Positions 16,982-24,944 of a stretch of 64,000 bases of DNA are shown here, one piece after another. The stretch lies in the NCBI RefSeq assembly GCF_000956465.1, contig NZ_JYJA01000039.1:248001-312000 (forward strand), in the 5' to 3' direction. Source of the DNA: Microbacterium trichothecenolyticum. GTDB taxonomy: Bacteria > Actinomycetota > Actinomycetes > Actinomycetales > Microbacteriaceae. Within the stretch, counting starts at the first letter, position 1, and each line of letters opens with the position of its first letter. Position numbers and translations under genes: made by a program. The notes below the pieces were generated by a model. The model was not told the DNA's origin. It did no database searches and saw only the letters and a list, made by a program, of their open reading frames with translations.

Positions 16982-18672
16982 GCTCGTCCTTCTTTGTCGC
17001 GCCGGTCCTCCGGCCGCGCGGCCGGACGACCGGCCCGCTCGCCCGCCAGCTCGCCCGCCAGCGGCAGGCGGATCGTGATGGTCGTGCCCGTGCCCGGCTC
17101 GCTGTCGATCGACAGCGAGCCCCCGTGGGCGAGCACGATGTCGTTGCTGATGCCGAGTCCGAGCCCGGTGCCGCCGGACTTCTTCTTGGCCTCTTCGGTG
17201 CGGAAGTACGGGGTCAAGATGTTCGGGAGGTCGTCTGCGGCGATGCCGATGCCGGTGTCGGCGACCGACAGCACGACCTGGTGGTCCTCGACGGCACCGG
17301 TGATGCGGACGCGGCCGTCGCGCGGGGTGTACTTGATCGCGTTGCTCACGACGTTGTCGACGACCTGCCGCAGCCGGAACCCGTCCGCGGTGATCGGAAG
17401 GGCCTCGTCGGCGCGCACGTCGATCGAGATGTCGCCGGAGACCGCGGTCGGGCGGAACGAGGCGACCGACTCGACCAGGATCTGACGCAGGTCGATGTCG
17501 TCGACCTCGTCGCGGGCTGAGAAGCCGCGCTTCGAGGTCGTGCCCAGGCTCTGGATCATCGTCAGCATGCGGTCGCTCGCTGCGACGATCGACTCGAACC
17601 GCTCGCGCGTGCGCGGGGTGAGGTCGTCGAGTTCGAGAGCGAGTTCCGCATTGCCGATCATCACGGTGAGCGGGTGCTTCAGCTCGTGCGACGCCATGGC
17701 CGTGAACCGCTCCCGCTCGCGCTGCGCGTACGTGAGGGCGGTCACGTCGTGGACGAGGAGAAGGATGCTGGATCCCTCGTCGCCGCCGGCCGCGAGGCGC
17801 TTGGCGGTCACCGAGAGCGCGCGCCACTCTCCTTCCGCGGTGAACAGCCAGACCGAGGCATCCGTGAAGGTCTCTCCGCGTGCGGCACGCGCGAAGGGTC
17901 GCTCGGAGAACGGCACCGGCATGCCGCGGCGCCCGGTGTACTCGACGGAGCGGGCGGGCAGCGTCGGGTCGAGGGGGTCGAGGCCGTACAGGCGCGAGTA
18001 GGCGTCGTTCACGGCGAGCACGGAGCCGTCGTCGGAGATGCGCGCGATGCCGGTGTCGACGCCGTTGAGGATCTCGCTGGTGCGGCGCTCCTGGTCGGCG
18101 CGGCGCATGTACGTCGCGGTGAGGCGGCTTGCCTGACGGCGCAGCAGGCGGCGCAGCGCACGGGTCCGGCGGAGGGCGATATGCGCCGTGATGCCGATGA
18201 AGGTCAGCGACAGCAGGACGACGAACACCCGCAGCGCCGCGAGGTTGCTCGAGGTGATCGCCGAGTCGACGAGGAGGATCAGCCCGATCAACGCGAGCAT
18301 CGCGGCGAGGGCGGTTGCCCGGAAATGCATCGCGACCCACATCACCGGGAACGCCCAGAGGTAGCCCAGGCGCAGCTCGGTCCCGCTGGACATCAGGCCG
18401 ATGGCGATCGCGTCCGCGAACGGCACCGCCAGCACCGCCCACGCGGGCAATCGCGACCACGGCAGACACAGGGTGGCCAGCGTGAGGATGACCACCAGCA
18501 GCGTGCCGACCAGGAAGTTCCAGCGGCCGAACATCGCCGGCTGCAGAACCATCACGAGGATCGCCGTGATGAGCACGCTGGCGGCGAGCACCAGCTGCGT
18601 GAGCCAGATCGACCGGGTGCGGCCGTCGGGCGTGCCCACGACGAGTGTCGATCGTGCAGCCCCGGTAGCCAT
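16978..18672 (-). CDS. Sensor histidine kinase with PAS domain
   Basis: 564 residues. Five to six membrane helices lie in residues 20-170, a PAS-type domain at about 200-310, the dimerisation box with phospho-acceptor His329 (MASHELKHPL), and a complete catalytic ATPase domain (N box VVSNAIKYTP, G1 VADTGIGIAADD, G2 GGTGLGLGIS). It should phosphorylate a response regulator; the OmpR-type regulator at 20651-21559 is the nearest candidate. A TAGAAT box 6 nt before ATG 18672 suggests a leaderless message. Confidence 0.92.
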   Translation of the reverse strand: MATGAARSTLVVGTPDGRTRSIWLTQLVLAASVLITAILVMVLQPAMFGRWNFLVGTLLVVILTLATLCLPWSRLPAWAVLAVPFADAIAIGLMSSGTELRLGYLWAFPVMWVAMHFRATALAAMLALIGLILLVDSAITSSNLAALRVFVVLLSLTFIGITAHIALRRTRALRRLLRRQASRLTATYMRRADQERRTSEILNGVDTGIARISDDGSVLAVNDAYSRLYGLDPLDPTLPARSVEYTGRRGMPVPFSERPFARAARGETFTDASVWLFTAEGEWRALSVTAKRLAAGGDEGSSILLLVHDVTALTYAQRERERFTAMASHELKHPLTVMIGNAELALELDDLTPRTRERFESIVAASDRMLTMIQSLGTTSKRGFSARDEVDDIDLRQILVESVASFRPTAVSGDISIDVRADEALPITADGFRLRQVVDNVVSNAIKYTPRDGRVRITGAVEDHQVVLSVADTGIGIAADDLPNILTPYFRTEEAKKKSGGTGLGLGISNDIVLAHGGSLSIDSEPGTGTTITIRLPLAGELAGERAGRPAARPEDRRDKEGRA

Positions 18673-18678
18673 AGCCCG

Positions 18679-18684
18679 ATTCTA
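18679..18684 (-). promoter_or_regulatory. Leaderless -10 box of the histidine kinase
   Basis: On the minus strand TAGAAT is followed by six bases and the ATG at 18672. The space between box and start leaves no room for a ribosome binding site. Confidence 0.65.
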
Positions 18685-18739
18685 TTGACCCGGCCACCTG
18701 GCATTTCGACGCCGGGCCGACAGCGGGCAAACGCTCTCT

Positions 18740-18801
18740 CTTGCGGATGTCTTGCGGAAACCTTGCGGTTGTGTTCGCGGTGTCTCGGAGGGGCCTTGCG
18801 G
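18740..18801 (+). promoter_or_regulatory. 11-bp-phased CTTGCGG boxes upstream of the GT2 gene
   Basis: CTTGCGG occurs at 18740, 18751, 18762 and 18795. The first three are exactly 11 bp apart and the fourth is 33 bp further, so all lie on one helical face. Seven-base direct repeats every 11 bp are the site architecture of OmpR/PhoB-family regulators. The likely binder (inference) is the regulator encoded at 20651-21559. Confidence 0.65.
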
Positions 18802-18862
18802 TCGGTGGGAGAAGCTCTTGTTGTGCCGGAGACACCGGCCGAGAATCCGAAAGGCGACGAAC

Positions 18863-20338
18863 GTGAGCGAGATCGTCCCCCTCACCCGCAGCCAGCGCAC
18901 GCACCGCGCGGAGCCGGCCGCTGCACTTGAGGACGTCACGACCGTCCACGGATTCGCCGAGGACTTCGAGGCCGTGCTCGACGACACCTCTGTGCACCGT
19001 TCGACGATCGGCTGCGTCATCCCCGCGTACAACGAGGAGGAATCGATCGCCCAGGTGATCGAGTCGCTGCTCGGCCAGACCCGCGTGCCGGATGTCATCC
19101 ACGTCGTCGTCAACAACACGTCCGACGCCACCGTCAAGCTCGCGTCGCAGTACGCCGGCCCGCACGAGGTCGTCACCGAGCTCGGTGAGCAGTTCACCGA
19201 GGTCTTCGTCCACGACATCGGCAAGAACCCCGACAAGAAGGTCGGCGCGCTCAACTACGGCTACACGCTGGTCGAGGGCTACGACTACCTGCTCGGCGTC
19301 GACGGCGACACCGTCGCCGACGCGAAGGCCGTCGAGTACCTCGAGGCCGAGGCCACCAGCGACACCCGCATCGGCGGCATCTCGGCGATCTACTCGATCG
19401 ACGACAAGCCGATCAAGGGCTCGCTGGCGAAGTTCCTCACGACCGGCCAGCGCTCGCAGTTCGCGGCTTTCAACCTGCACAACCTGCTCCGCGGCCGCAA
19501 CATGGCGGTTCTCGGCGGCCAGTTCTCGATCTTCTCGACGCACGCCCTGCGCGACGTCATGAAGGAGAACCACCAGTCGACGCCGTGGGTCAAGGACTCC
19601 GAGGTCGAGGACTCGCTCCTCTCCCTCCAGATCAAGAGCGCCGGCTACCTCACCAAGATCAGCCCGTTCGCCCGCGCCGACGTCGGCGGCATGACGACGC
19701 TCCGGGCGCTGGACGCGCAGCAGGTCAAGTGGACCTACGGCGCCATCGAGCTCATGTGGCCGGGTCAGCGCGGCGACACCAAGGGGCAGCCGTTCCACCC
19801 GAACCTGCGCGTCCGCTGGCTCGAGCACTTCGACATGCTCATGAACATGTTCGTGCGCATCGCGTTCGTCACGCTGCTCGCGGCGTCGCTGTCGATCGGG
19901 GCCTTCGTCTTCTCGTACTGGTGGCTCATCCCGCCGGTGGTCGCGATCGCGCTCAACACGCGTATGGCGCTCACGATGCACAACCGCAACACACGCGATG
20001 TTCTCTTCGGGCTGACGCTGCTGCCGGCCGAGATCTACATGTGGATCCGCTGCAGCCACTTCGTTCGCTCGTGGACGCGGTTCCTGTCGCGCAAGAAGGT
20101 CGACAACTGGGCGATGCAGGCCAAGGCCGAGCGCGGCGGCGGCTTCGGCCACTGGACACCGCTCATCCTCGCCGTCGCCGTCATCGTGGCGATGGTCGCG
20201 ATCTGGATGATGCTGCCCGTGATGGTGCAGTCCACCGTCCTGTGGATCGGCTGGCCGATCGTCGGCGTCGTCACCGTGCTGCAGACGCTGTCCATGTTCT
20301 TCAAGCTCATCCGTCGCCATCACGGATACAAGGTCTGA
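18863..20338 (+). CDS. Processive GT2 glycosyltransferase, beta-glucan synthase-like
   Basis: 491 residues from GTG 18863, with AAAGG at 18850-18854. The GT2 domain (about 47-320) shows IGCVIPAYNEEES, the DxD-type GVDGDT, the catalytic DSEVEDS and the QQVKW signature of processive synthases (QxxRW family). Four to five C-terminal helices (about 340-470) would form an export channel. Cellulose-, chitin- and poly-GlcNAc-type synthases share this plan; the product cannot be decided. The GH6 glucanase at 21684-22682 and the adjacent kinase/regulator suggest a regulated beta-1,4-glucan. An upstream ATG (18752) would read through the CTTGCGG boxes and is rejected. Confidence 0.85.
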   Translation: MSEIVPLTRSQRTHRAEPAAALEDVTTVHGFAEDFEAVLDDTSVHRSTIGCVIPAYNEEESIAQVIESLLGQTRVPDVIHVVVNNTSDATVKLASQYAGPHEVVTELGEQFTEVFVHDIGKNPDKKVGALNYGYTLVEGYDYLLGVDGDTVADAKAVEYLEAEATSDTRIGGISAIYSIDDKPIKGSLAKFLTTGQRSQFAAFNLHNLLRGRNMAVLGGQFSIFSTHALRDVMKENHQSTPWVKDSEVEDSLLSLQIKSAGYLTKISPFARADVGGMTTLRALDAQQVKWTYGAIELMWPGQRGDTKGQPFHPNLRVRWLEHFDMLMNMFVRIAFVTLLAASLSIGAFVFSYWWLIPPVVAIALNTRMALTMHNRNTRDVLFGLTLLPAEIYMWIRCSHFVRSWTRFLSRKKVDNWAMQAKAERGGGFGHWTPLILAVAVIVAMVAIWMMLPVMVQSTVLWIGWPIVGVVTVLQTLSMFFKLIRRHHGYKV

Positions 20339-20361
20339 CCCGAACCCGAATCGGGTCAGAA

Positions 20362-20432
20362 CTGGGGAAGCGCCGCGGCTGGGGAGCGCGGCGCGGGGGA
20401 GGAGGTGAGGGGTCCGCCTTTGGGGGAAGGCG
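20362..20432 (+). repeat. Noncoding direct repeat, copy 1
   Basis: About 71 bases beginning CTGGGGAAGCGCCGCGGCTG and running through a G-rich tract into GGTGAGGGGTCCGCC. They recur with a few changes at 20502-20573. This copy also forms a hairpin with 20430-20445 (GGCGGGCCCCCTCACC), which may terminate the GT2 transcript. Confidence 0.75.
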
Positions 20433-20501
20433 GGCCCCCTCACCGACACAAGCACGGCGGAGAGATCCGCTCGTCCGACACGTACCCGAAGCGTGTCACC
20501 G

Positions 20502-20573
20502 CTGGGGAGAGCGCCGCGGCTGGGGAGCACGGTGCGGGGGAGGAGGTGAGGGGCCCGCTTTGGGGAGAGGCGG
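20502..20573 (+). repeat. Noncoding direct repeat, copy 2
   Basis: Second copy of the G-rich unit, 140 bp downstream of copy 1, with scattered substitutions. Its hairpin partner is degenerate. The whole gap 20339-20650 between the convergent GT2 and regulator genes contains no supportable gene. Confidence 0.75.
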
Positions 20574-20592
20574 AGACACCCTCGCCGAAAGT

Positions 20593-20635
20593 GAAGGAGG
20601 CATCCGCTCACGTGGGGCGAGCGGATGCCTCCTTC
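20593..20635. terminator. Bidirectional 17-bp hairpin between GT2 and regulator genes
   Basis: Arms 20593-20609 and 20619-20635 are perfect 17-bp complements with a 9-nt loop and contain GCATCC/GGATGC. The flanks read GAAGG...CCTTC. It is suited to end transcription from both convergent genes. Confidence 0.75.
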
Positions 20636-20650
20636 GCTGTTCCGGGAAGG

Positions 20651-21559
20651 TCAGCCCTCCGAGGTCAGCCGGTACCCGACGCCGCGCACGGTCTCGATGT
20701 AGCGCGGGTTCGCGGCGCTCTCGCCGAGCTTTCGTCGCAGGTTCGTCATGTGCGCCTCGACCGCGCGTTTGTCGGCCTCGCCGACGAAATAGCTCGTCAC
20801 ATACGACTCCCCGCGCAGCACCAGCGTCAGGTCGGCCTTGCTGCGCACGCGCCGCTTCGACTCGAGCAGGGTCGCGAGCAGGTCGAACTCGGTGCGCGTG
20901 AGATCGAGCTCCTCGCCGCCGATGAGCACGATGCGGTTCTCGGGGTGCAGCCGCAGGTCGCGGTGCGTCAGCCACTCGCCGTTCGTGTCGACGGTGGCGG
21001 GGACGGATGCCGCACCCGCCGGCACGATCACGGTCGCGGGTGTCGCGAGGTCGCGCTCCTCGATCGCGGGGGCGGTGGGCACGGCGGTGGTCGTCGGCCG
21101 CATGCCCGGGAACGACGGACCGACGCTACCCTGCGAGGGGGCGGCGGGAGCCGGCGGCACGGCCCGCTCGGCGTCGGCGCTGCGGCGCCGCATGAGCGCT
21201 TCGACACGCGCGCGCAGTTCGCGCGGCCGGAAGGGCTTGAGGAGGTAGTCGTCGGCGCCGGCGCCGAGCCCGGCGATCACGTCGGCCTCGTCGTTCATGC
21301 CGGTGAGCATGATGATGTACGTGTCGGACTGCGCGCGGATCCGCTTGGCAGCCTCGATGCCGTCGATGCCGGGCATGTTGACGTCGATGGTCGTGAGCAC
21401 CGGCTTGTAGGTGAGCACCGCCCGAACGCCGTCGATGCCGTTGCCGACCGAGACCGTCGAGAACCCCGACGATTCGAGGACCTCGGCCAGGACGTGGCGG
21501 ATCTCTTTGTCGTCCTCGATGATGACCGCTGTCTTCAGCTCGTCAGAAGGGGTGCTCAT
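20651..21559 (-). CDS. OmpR-family response regulator with long linker
   Basis: 302 residues against about 230 for usual OmpR regulators. The receiver domain (10-125) has the acidic pocket E15-D16-D17, phospho-acceptor D59 (TTIDVNMPG), Thr in IIMLTGMN and Lys in LLKPF. A Pro/Ala/Thr-rich linker of about 75 residues (128-205) leads to the winged-helix domain (EELDLTRTEFDLL, then AVEAHMTNLRRKLGE and the YIETVRGVGYRL wing). A TAGCAT box lies about 90 nt upstream. It probably pairs with the kinase at 16978-18672 and binds the CTTGCGG boxes (inference). Confidence 0.92.
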   Translation of the reverse strand: MSTPSDELKTAVIIEDDKEIRHVLAEVLESSGFSTVSVGNGIDGVRAVLTYKPVLTTIDVNMPGIDGIEAAKRIRAQSDTYIIMLTGMNDEADVIAGLGAGADDYLLKPFRPRELRARVEALMRRRSADAERAVPPAPAAPSQGSVGPSFPGMRPTTTAVPTAPAIEERDLATPATVIVPAGAASVPATVDTNGEWLTHRDLRLHPENRIVLIGGEELDLTRTEFDLLATLLESKRRVRSKADLTLVLRGESYVTSYFVGEADKRAVEAHMTNLRRKLGESAANPRYIETVRGVGYRLTSEG

Positions 21560-21683
21560 TCGTGCGATCTTTCTCGGACGGTGGAACCGGTAGATGCGCC
21601 GGTTACCGACCCCAGCCGCGGCCCCCGACGCATGCGCAAAGTACTCCCGATGCTACACAACACCGGGAATGCCTGGTCGGAGA

Positions 21684-22682
21684 TCAATCCGCGACTACGT
21701 CCCGGGTGAGCTCCACGGCGGCCTCCGGCCACCACTGCCCGGCCGCAGGCCCGCCGTTGCAGTCGCCGTCGCTCTCGCCGGGCGGCTTGATCCAGAGGTT
21801 CGTGTCGACGACGTCGTCGCCGATCGTGCCGCCAGGTTCTCCGACGAGACGCCCGGGCGGATTGCACCACTCGCCGTTCGAGCCCGCGCCGCTGCGGCCG
21901 GTGTCGATGATCGCGTGCAGTCCGTCGAGGCGTCCGGCGACGTCGTGGGCGTACGCCACCTCGTCGTCGGTCGCCTGGAAGTTCGACACGTTCGTGACGA
22001 AGCCGCGGATGCCTCGCTCCCCGTCGCCGCGGGACGCACGGTCGACGCTGTCGATGAGGTCGGCCATCTCAGCCGGGGCCAGCCAGTTCGAGTGGCCGCC
22101 GTCGACATAGATCCAGGTGCTGTCGCCGGCGAGAGTCTCGATCGCGGCGCTCAACTGCTCGACGCGCTCGTCGACGTTTCCGCACTCGGGCGCGAGGGCG
22201 AGGCTGTCGGGCTCGAGGATCACGAGGGGGGACGTGTCGGCGGCCTCGTGCAGCGCATCGCCGATCGCGCGCGTCCACTCGAGATACGCATCCCCGTCGA
22301 GACCGCCCGCGGAGTGCCCGCCGCAATCGCGTTCCGGCAGGCCGTAAACGACCACCGCGATGCGCGCGGACTGATCGCGCGCCTCCGCGGCGAGCCCGGC
22401 GATGCGCTCGCCCACGACGTCGGTGGGATCGCCCTCCGGCGTGAGCCAGACGGCCGTGGGCTGTGCGCTCAGATACTTCGCCGCGGCCTGCTCGGGGCTG
22501 CCGTCGGCGGCACGGGTCGCAGCATCCGCCGCCTTCGAGAGGTCGGAGGCGACGATCTTCGTGCCGCGACCGGGCGGCTCGGGAGCCTGCCCGACCAGGA
22601 GCACGACGGCGGCGACCACTGCGATGACGGCGACGGCGCCCGTGATCGCGAGGATCGTGATGGTCCGTCGCGAGGTGGGCAC
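21684..22682 (-). CDS. Exported glycoside hydrolase family 6 protein
   Basis: 332 residues with an N-terminal signal-anchor (7-31) and a GH6 domain. The features are VVVYGLPERDCGGHSAGG with the catalytic Asp, LEPDSLALAPEC, the WIYVDGGHSNWL strand and the C-terminal WIKPPGESDG. GH6 enzymes cleave beta-1,4-glucans with inversion, as endoglucanase or cellobiohydrolase. In actinobacteria GH6 proteins also work with cellulose-like synthases. The start is GTG 22682, 7 nt after a TAGGCT box, so it is probably leaderless. Confidence 0.88.
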   Translation of the reverse strand: MPTSRRTITILAITGAVAVIAVVAAVVLLVGQAPEPPGRGTKIVASDLSKAADAATRAADGSPEQAAAKYLSAQPTAVWLTPEGDPTDVVGERIAGLAAEARDQSARIAVVVYGLPERDCGGHSAGGLDGDAYLEWTRAIGDALHEAADTSPLVILEPDSLALAPECGNVDERVEQLSAAIETLAGDSTWIYVDGGHSNWLAPAEMADLIDSVDRASRGDGERGIRGFVTNVSNFQATDDEVAYAHDVAGRLDGLHAIIDTGRSGAGSNGEWCNPPGRLVGEPGGTIGDDVVDTNLWIKPPGESDGDCNGGPAAGQWWPEAAVELTRDVVAD

Positions 22683-22689
22683 GAAGGCG

Positions 22690-22695
22690 AGCCTA
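22690..22695 (-). promoter_or_regulatory. Leaderless -10 box of the GH6 gene
   Basis: TAGGCT on the minus strand followed by CGCCTTC and the GTG start at 22682. Confidence 0.6.
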
Positions 22696-22735
22696 CGAGA
22701 AGTGAGCCCGAGGGCGGGCGCTCCGGCGTGTCGCG

Positions 22736-23179
22736 TCAGGCCGTGCGGGGCCGCGGACTGCGCACGCGTGCGGCGGGCGCGGTGCGTCCGGACGCGAGTG
22801 CGCCGTGCCGGGCCGTGCCGCCGCGCTTCGAGCCGACGAGCTGCAGCAGGGCGGCCGCGAGCGGGCTCGCGGAGGTCGCCTCGGCCTCGAAGGCGCGGGC
22901 GACGACGGATGCTGCGCGCTCGAACTCCTGCCGCTTCTCGAAGACCGCGCGGCGCTCGGCGACCACGTGGTCGGCGGCGGCGTACTCGGCGCGCAAGCGG
23001 GCGCGCTCGGACTCGTCGAGTCCGGGTCGACGCGCGGTGCGCTCGAGGGCCTCGGCGGCCCGGGAGCGCAGGGCGATGCTGCGGTGCAGCTCGCGCTCGG
23101 CGGTCTCACGGGCGATGCGGCTCGCGTCGAGCGCGTCGGCGAGCTCGGCGCGGACGGTCTTCGGGGATGCGGTGGTCAT
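22736..23179 (-). CDS. Coiled-coil hypothetical protein
   Basis: 147 residues, rich in Ala, Arg and Glu. Residues 5-95 should form a long helix or coiled coil (heptad-like ELADALDASRIARETAEREL and later AEYAAADHVVAERRAVFEKR). The C-terminal 30 residues are basic and Pro-rich. There is no signal peptide or membrane helix. GGAGG lies 6 nt before ATG 23179. The function is not recognised. Confidence 0.65.
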   Translation of the reverse strand: MTTASPKTVRAELADALDASRIARETAERELHRSIALRSRAAEALERTARRPGLDESERARLRAEYAAADHVVAERRAVFEKRQEFERAASVVARAFEAEATSASPLAAALLQLVGSKRGGTARHGALASGRTAPAARVRSPRPRTA

Positions 23180-23312
23180 GGGGTCCTCCAGGATCGGGGT
23201 GCGGGTTCACGCTCGGATGCCGTGAACCGGCACACCACTCAAGAGCCGCAGCATCCGGTTTTCGTACATACGAGCTTCCTGTCAAGGCCATCCGCTCGCC
23301 ACGTCGGCGGCA

Positions 23313-23318
23313 TAGGCT
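23313..23318 (+). promoter_or_regulatory. TAGGCT -10 box of the EEP hydrolase gene
   Basis: TAGGCT is immediately followed by GTGGTCGTCATG. Transcription is expected within this string, so the message would be leaderless or nearly so and start at ATG 23328. Confidence 0.55.
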
Positions 23319-23327
23319 GTGGTCGTC

Positions 23328-24062
23328 ATGAAGGTCATCTCGTACAACCTGCGCAAGCACCGGGCGGCGGGGGAGCTCGCCCACCTGGTCGAGCGCCATG
23401 GCGCGGACGTGCTGTGCCTCCAGGAAGCGGACACGTCCGACATCCCCGAAGAGATCTCGGGGCTGCGGCTCGCGGACTCCACGCAGCGCAACCGTCTCGG
23501 GCTCGCGGTGTACTACCGCGAGAACACCTACCGCGCGGTCGAGGTGCGGGCGCTCGCGCTGAAGAAGTCGTTGCATGACCGCGTGCTCAAGCCCGCGGAG
23601 GAGCGGCTGCTGGGAGTCCGGCTGCACGACATCGACGAGAACACCGATCTCATCGTGGCCTCGTTCCACGCCGCGCCGCTGACGGCGCTGAACTCGCTGC
23701 GCCGCCACCAGATCCGCACGGCGCTCGGCGAGCTGCAGCAGCTCGGCGAGGGGCTGCCGGCGCTCATGGTCGGCGACTACAACTACCCGGTGTTCAAGGA
23801 GCGGCTGGGCCAGCACATCCGCGAGCAGGGGTACGAGCTGAACCTGTCGGACTCGCGCACGTACACGCGCTACCGCTTCTTCCGCGGTCACTACGACTTC
23901 GCGACCTCGATCGGCTTCGAGATCGACCGCGTGCGGACGCTGCCGCAGGGCCTGAGCGATCATCTGCCGATCCTCGTGACCGCCCACCCCGCCGCGGGTG
24001 TGCGCCGCGTGGTCGAGATCGGCGACCCCGAGACGGCGGCGGCAGGCAGCGGCGCTGCCTAG
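23328..24062 (+). CDS. Endonuclease/exonuclease/phosphatase family protein
   Basis: 244 residues. The EEP motifs are present: MKVISYNLRKHR (Asn), DVLCLQEAD (metal-binding Glu), MVGDYNYPVF (Asp/Asn) and the terminal LSDHLPILV (Asp-His). The fold includes DNA repair nucleases, phosphodiesterases and lipid phosphatases; the substrate cannot be told. There is no signal peptide, so it is probably cytosolic. Its TAG stop overlaps the TAG stop of the convergent gene at 24059 in a shared CTAG. Confidence 0.88.
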   Translation: MKVISYNLRKHRAAGELAHLVERHGADVLCLQEADTSDIPEEISGLRLADSTQRNRLGLAVYYRENTYRAVEVRALALKKSLHDRVLKPAEERLLGVRLHDIDENTDLIVASFHAAPLTALNSLRRHQIRTALGELQQLGEGLPALMVGDYNYPVFKERLGQHIREQGYELNLSDSRTYTRYRFFRGHYDFATSIGFEIDRVRTLPQGLSDHLPILVTAHPAAGVRRVVEIGDPETAAAGSGAA

Positions 24063-24898
24063 AGGAGCGACGGGTCGGGGTCACTCCATTTCTCGATCCC
24101 CTGCACCACCCAGAACACGAAGAACAGCGTGAGCGCGATCGCCTCGACGATGAGGACGATGGGGATGCCGGAGCCGCCCGCCTGCGGGAGCAGCACGACA
24201 AACGCCACGAGCACCAGCACGAGCCCCACCGCGATCGCGGTGTACAGCACACGGAACACCGGGGCAGGGGGCGGGCCCTGCCGAGGGAACGCGCCTCGCA
24301 CGGCGACCGCCGCGAACAGTGCGAAGAAGGCCGTCGTCGCGATGAAGTGCGCGTTCTGCAGGAACGCGTCTCGCGCGAATGCCCACGTGAGCCCCGTCGC
24401 GGCGATCACGACGGCCGCGATCAGCAGCGACGGCCACACCGCTGCGAGCGAGACCTGGCCGAGCGCGCCGAGCACCAGCGCGACGAGGAGCAGCAGAATC
24501 CCGAGCACGAGGTAGACGACCACGCCGTTCGCGACGTCCGCCTCATACGCGGGCGGGAAGCAGCGTCCCGTGCACGGGACGCTGACGCCGGGCACGGCGT
24601 CGGGTGCGAGAGTCGTCGGCACCAGGGCGATCAGCGGCGCGAACAGTGCGGCGGCATCGAGGAGAGCCCGCTCCGCTCCGCGTCCCGACAGGGCGAACAG
24701 CGCGAGGGAGACTGCGATCAGCGCCCCGACGAACACATCGCGGGCGGGCGTGTAGAAGTAGTCGCTGACGGAGGTCAGCCAGCCGTACGTCGTCGCCGCC
24801 TGGGCGATCGCGACGAAGATCGCGATGACGGTGCCGGCCAGCCCGATCCGCAGGTAGCGGTAGGTGCGCTCGAGCGACGTCGACCCAGCGGATGCCAT
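24059..24898 (-). CDS. Eight-helix integral membrane protein, function unknown
   Basis: 279 residues with about eight predicted helices and a short Cys-containing loop (PGVSVPCTGRCFPPAYEAD) that is probably extracytoplasmic. No enzyme family was recognised; the overall look is of a DUF998-like or other small polytopic protein. TATCGT (24911-24906) lies 7 nt before ATG 24898, another leaderless arrangement. Confidence 0.75.
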   Translation of the reverse strand: MASAGSTSLERTYRYLRIGLAGTVIAIFVAIAQAATTYGWLTSVSDYFYTPARDVFVGALIAVSLALFALSGRGAERALLDAAALFAPLIALVPTTLAPDAVPGVSVPCTGRCFPPAYEADVANGVVVYLVLGILLLLVALVLGALGQVSLAAVWPSLLIAAVVIAATGLTWAFARDAFLQNAHFIATTAFFALFAAVAVRGAFPRQGPPPAPVFRVLYTAIAVGLVLVLVAFVVLLPQAGGSGIPIVLIVEAIALTLFFVFWVVQGIEKWSDPDPSLL

Positions 24899-24905
24899 GG
24901 CGATC

Positions 24906-24911
24906 ACGATA
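24906..24911 (-). promoter_or_regulatory. Leaderless -10 box of the eight-helix membrane protein
   Basis: TATCGT on the minus strand, then GATCGCC and ATG at 24898. No ribosome binding site lies between. Confidence 0.55.
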
Positions 24912-24944
24912 GCGGCCTGCCCCGACGACCGTGCCCCGCCTGGG

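Noticed and set aside
18752..18862. N-terminal extension of the GT2 protein from ATG 18752
   Set aside because: It would translate through the CTTGCGG operator boxes, and it has no ribosome binding site, while GTG 18863 has AAAGG at good distance.
16982..20611. Extension of the GGDEF-like gene upstream to 20611 as a 1601-residue protein
   Set aside because: The upstream part is out of frame with the kinase and antisense to the GT2 gene; the ATG at 16981 overlapping the kinase stop is a far better start.
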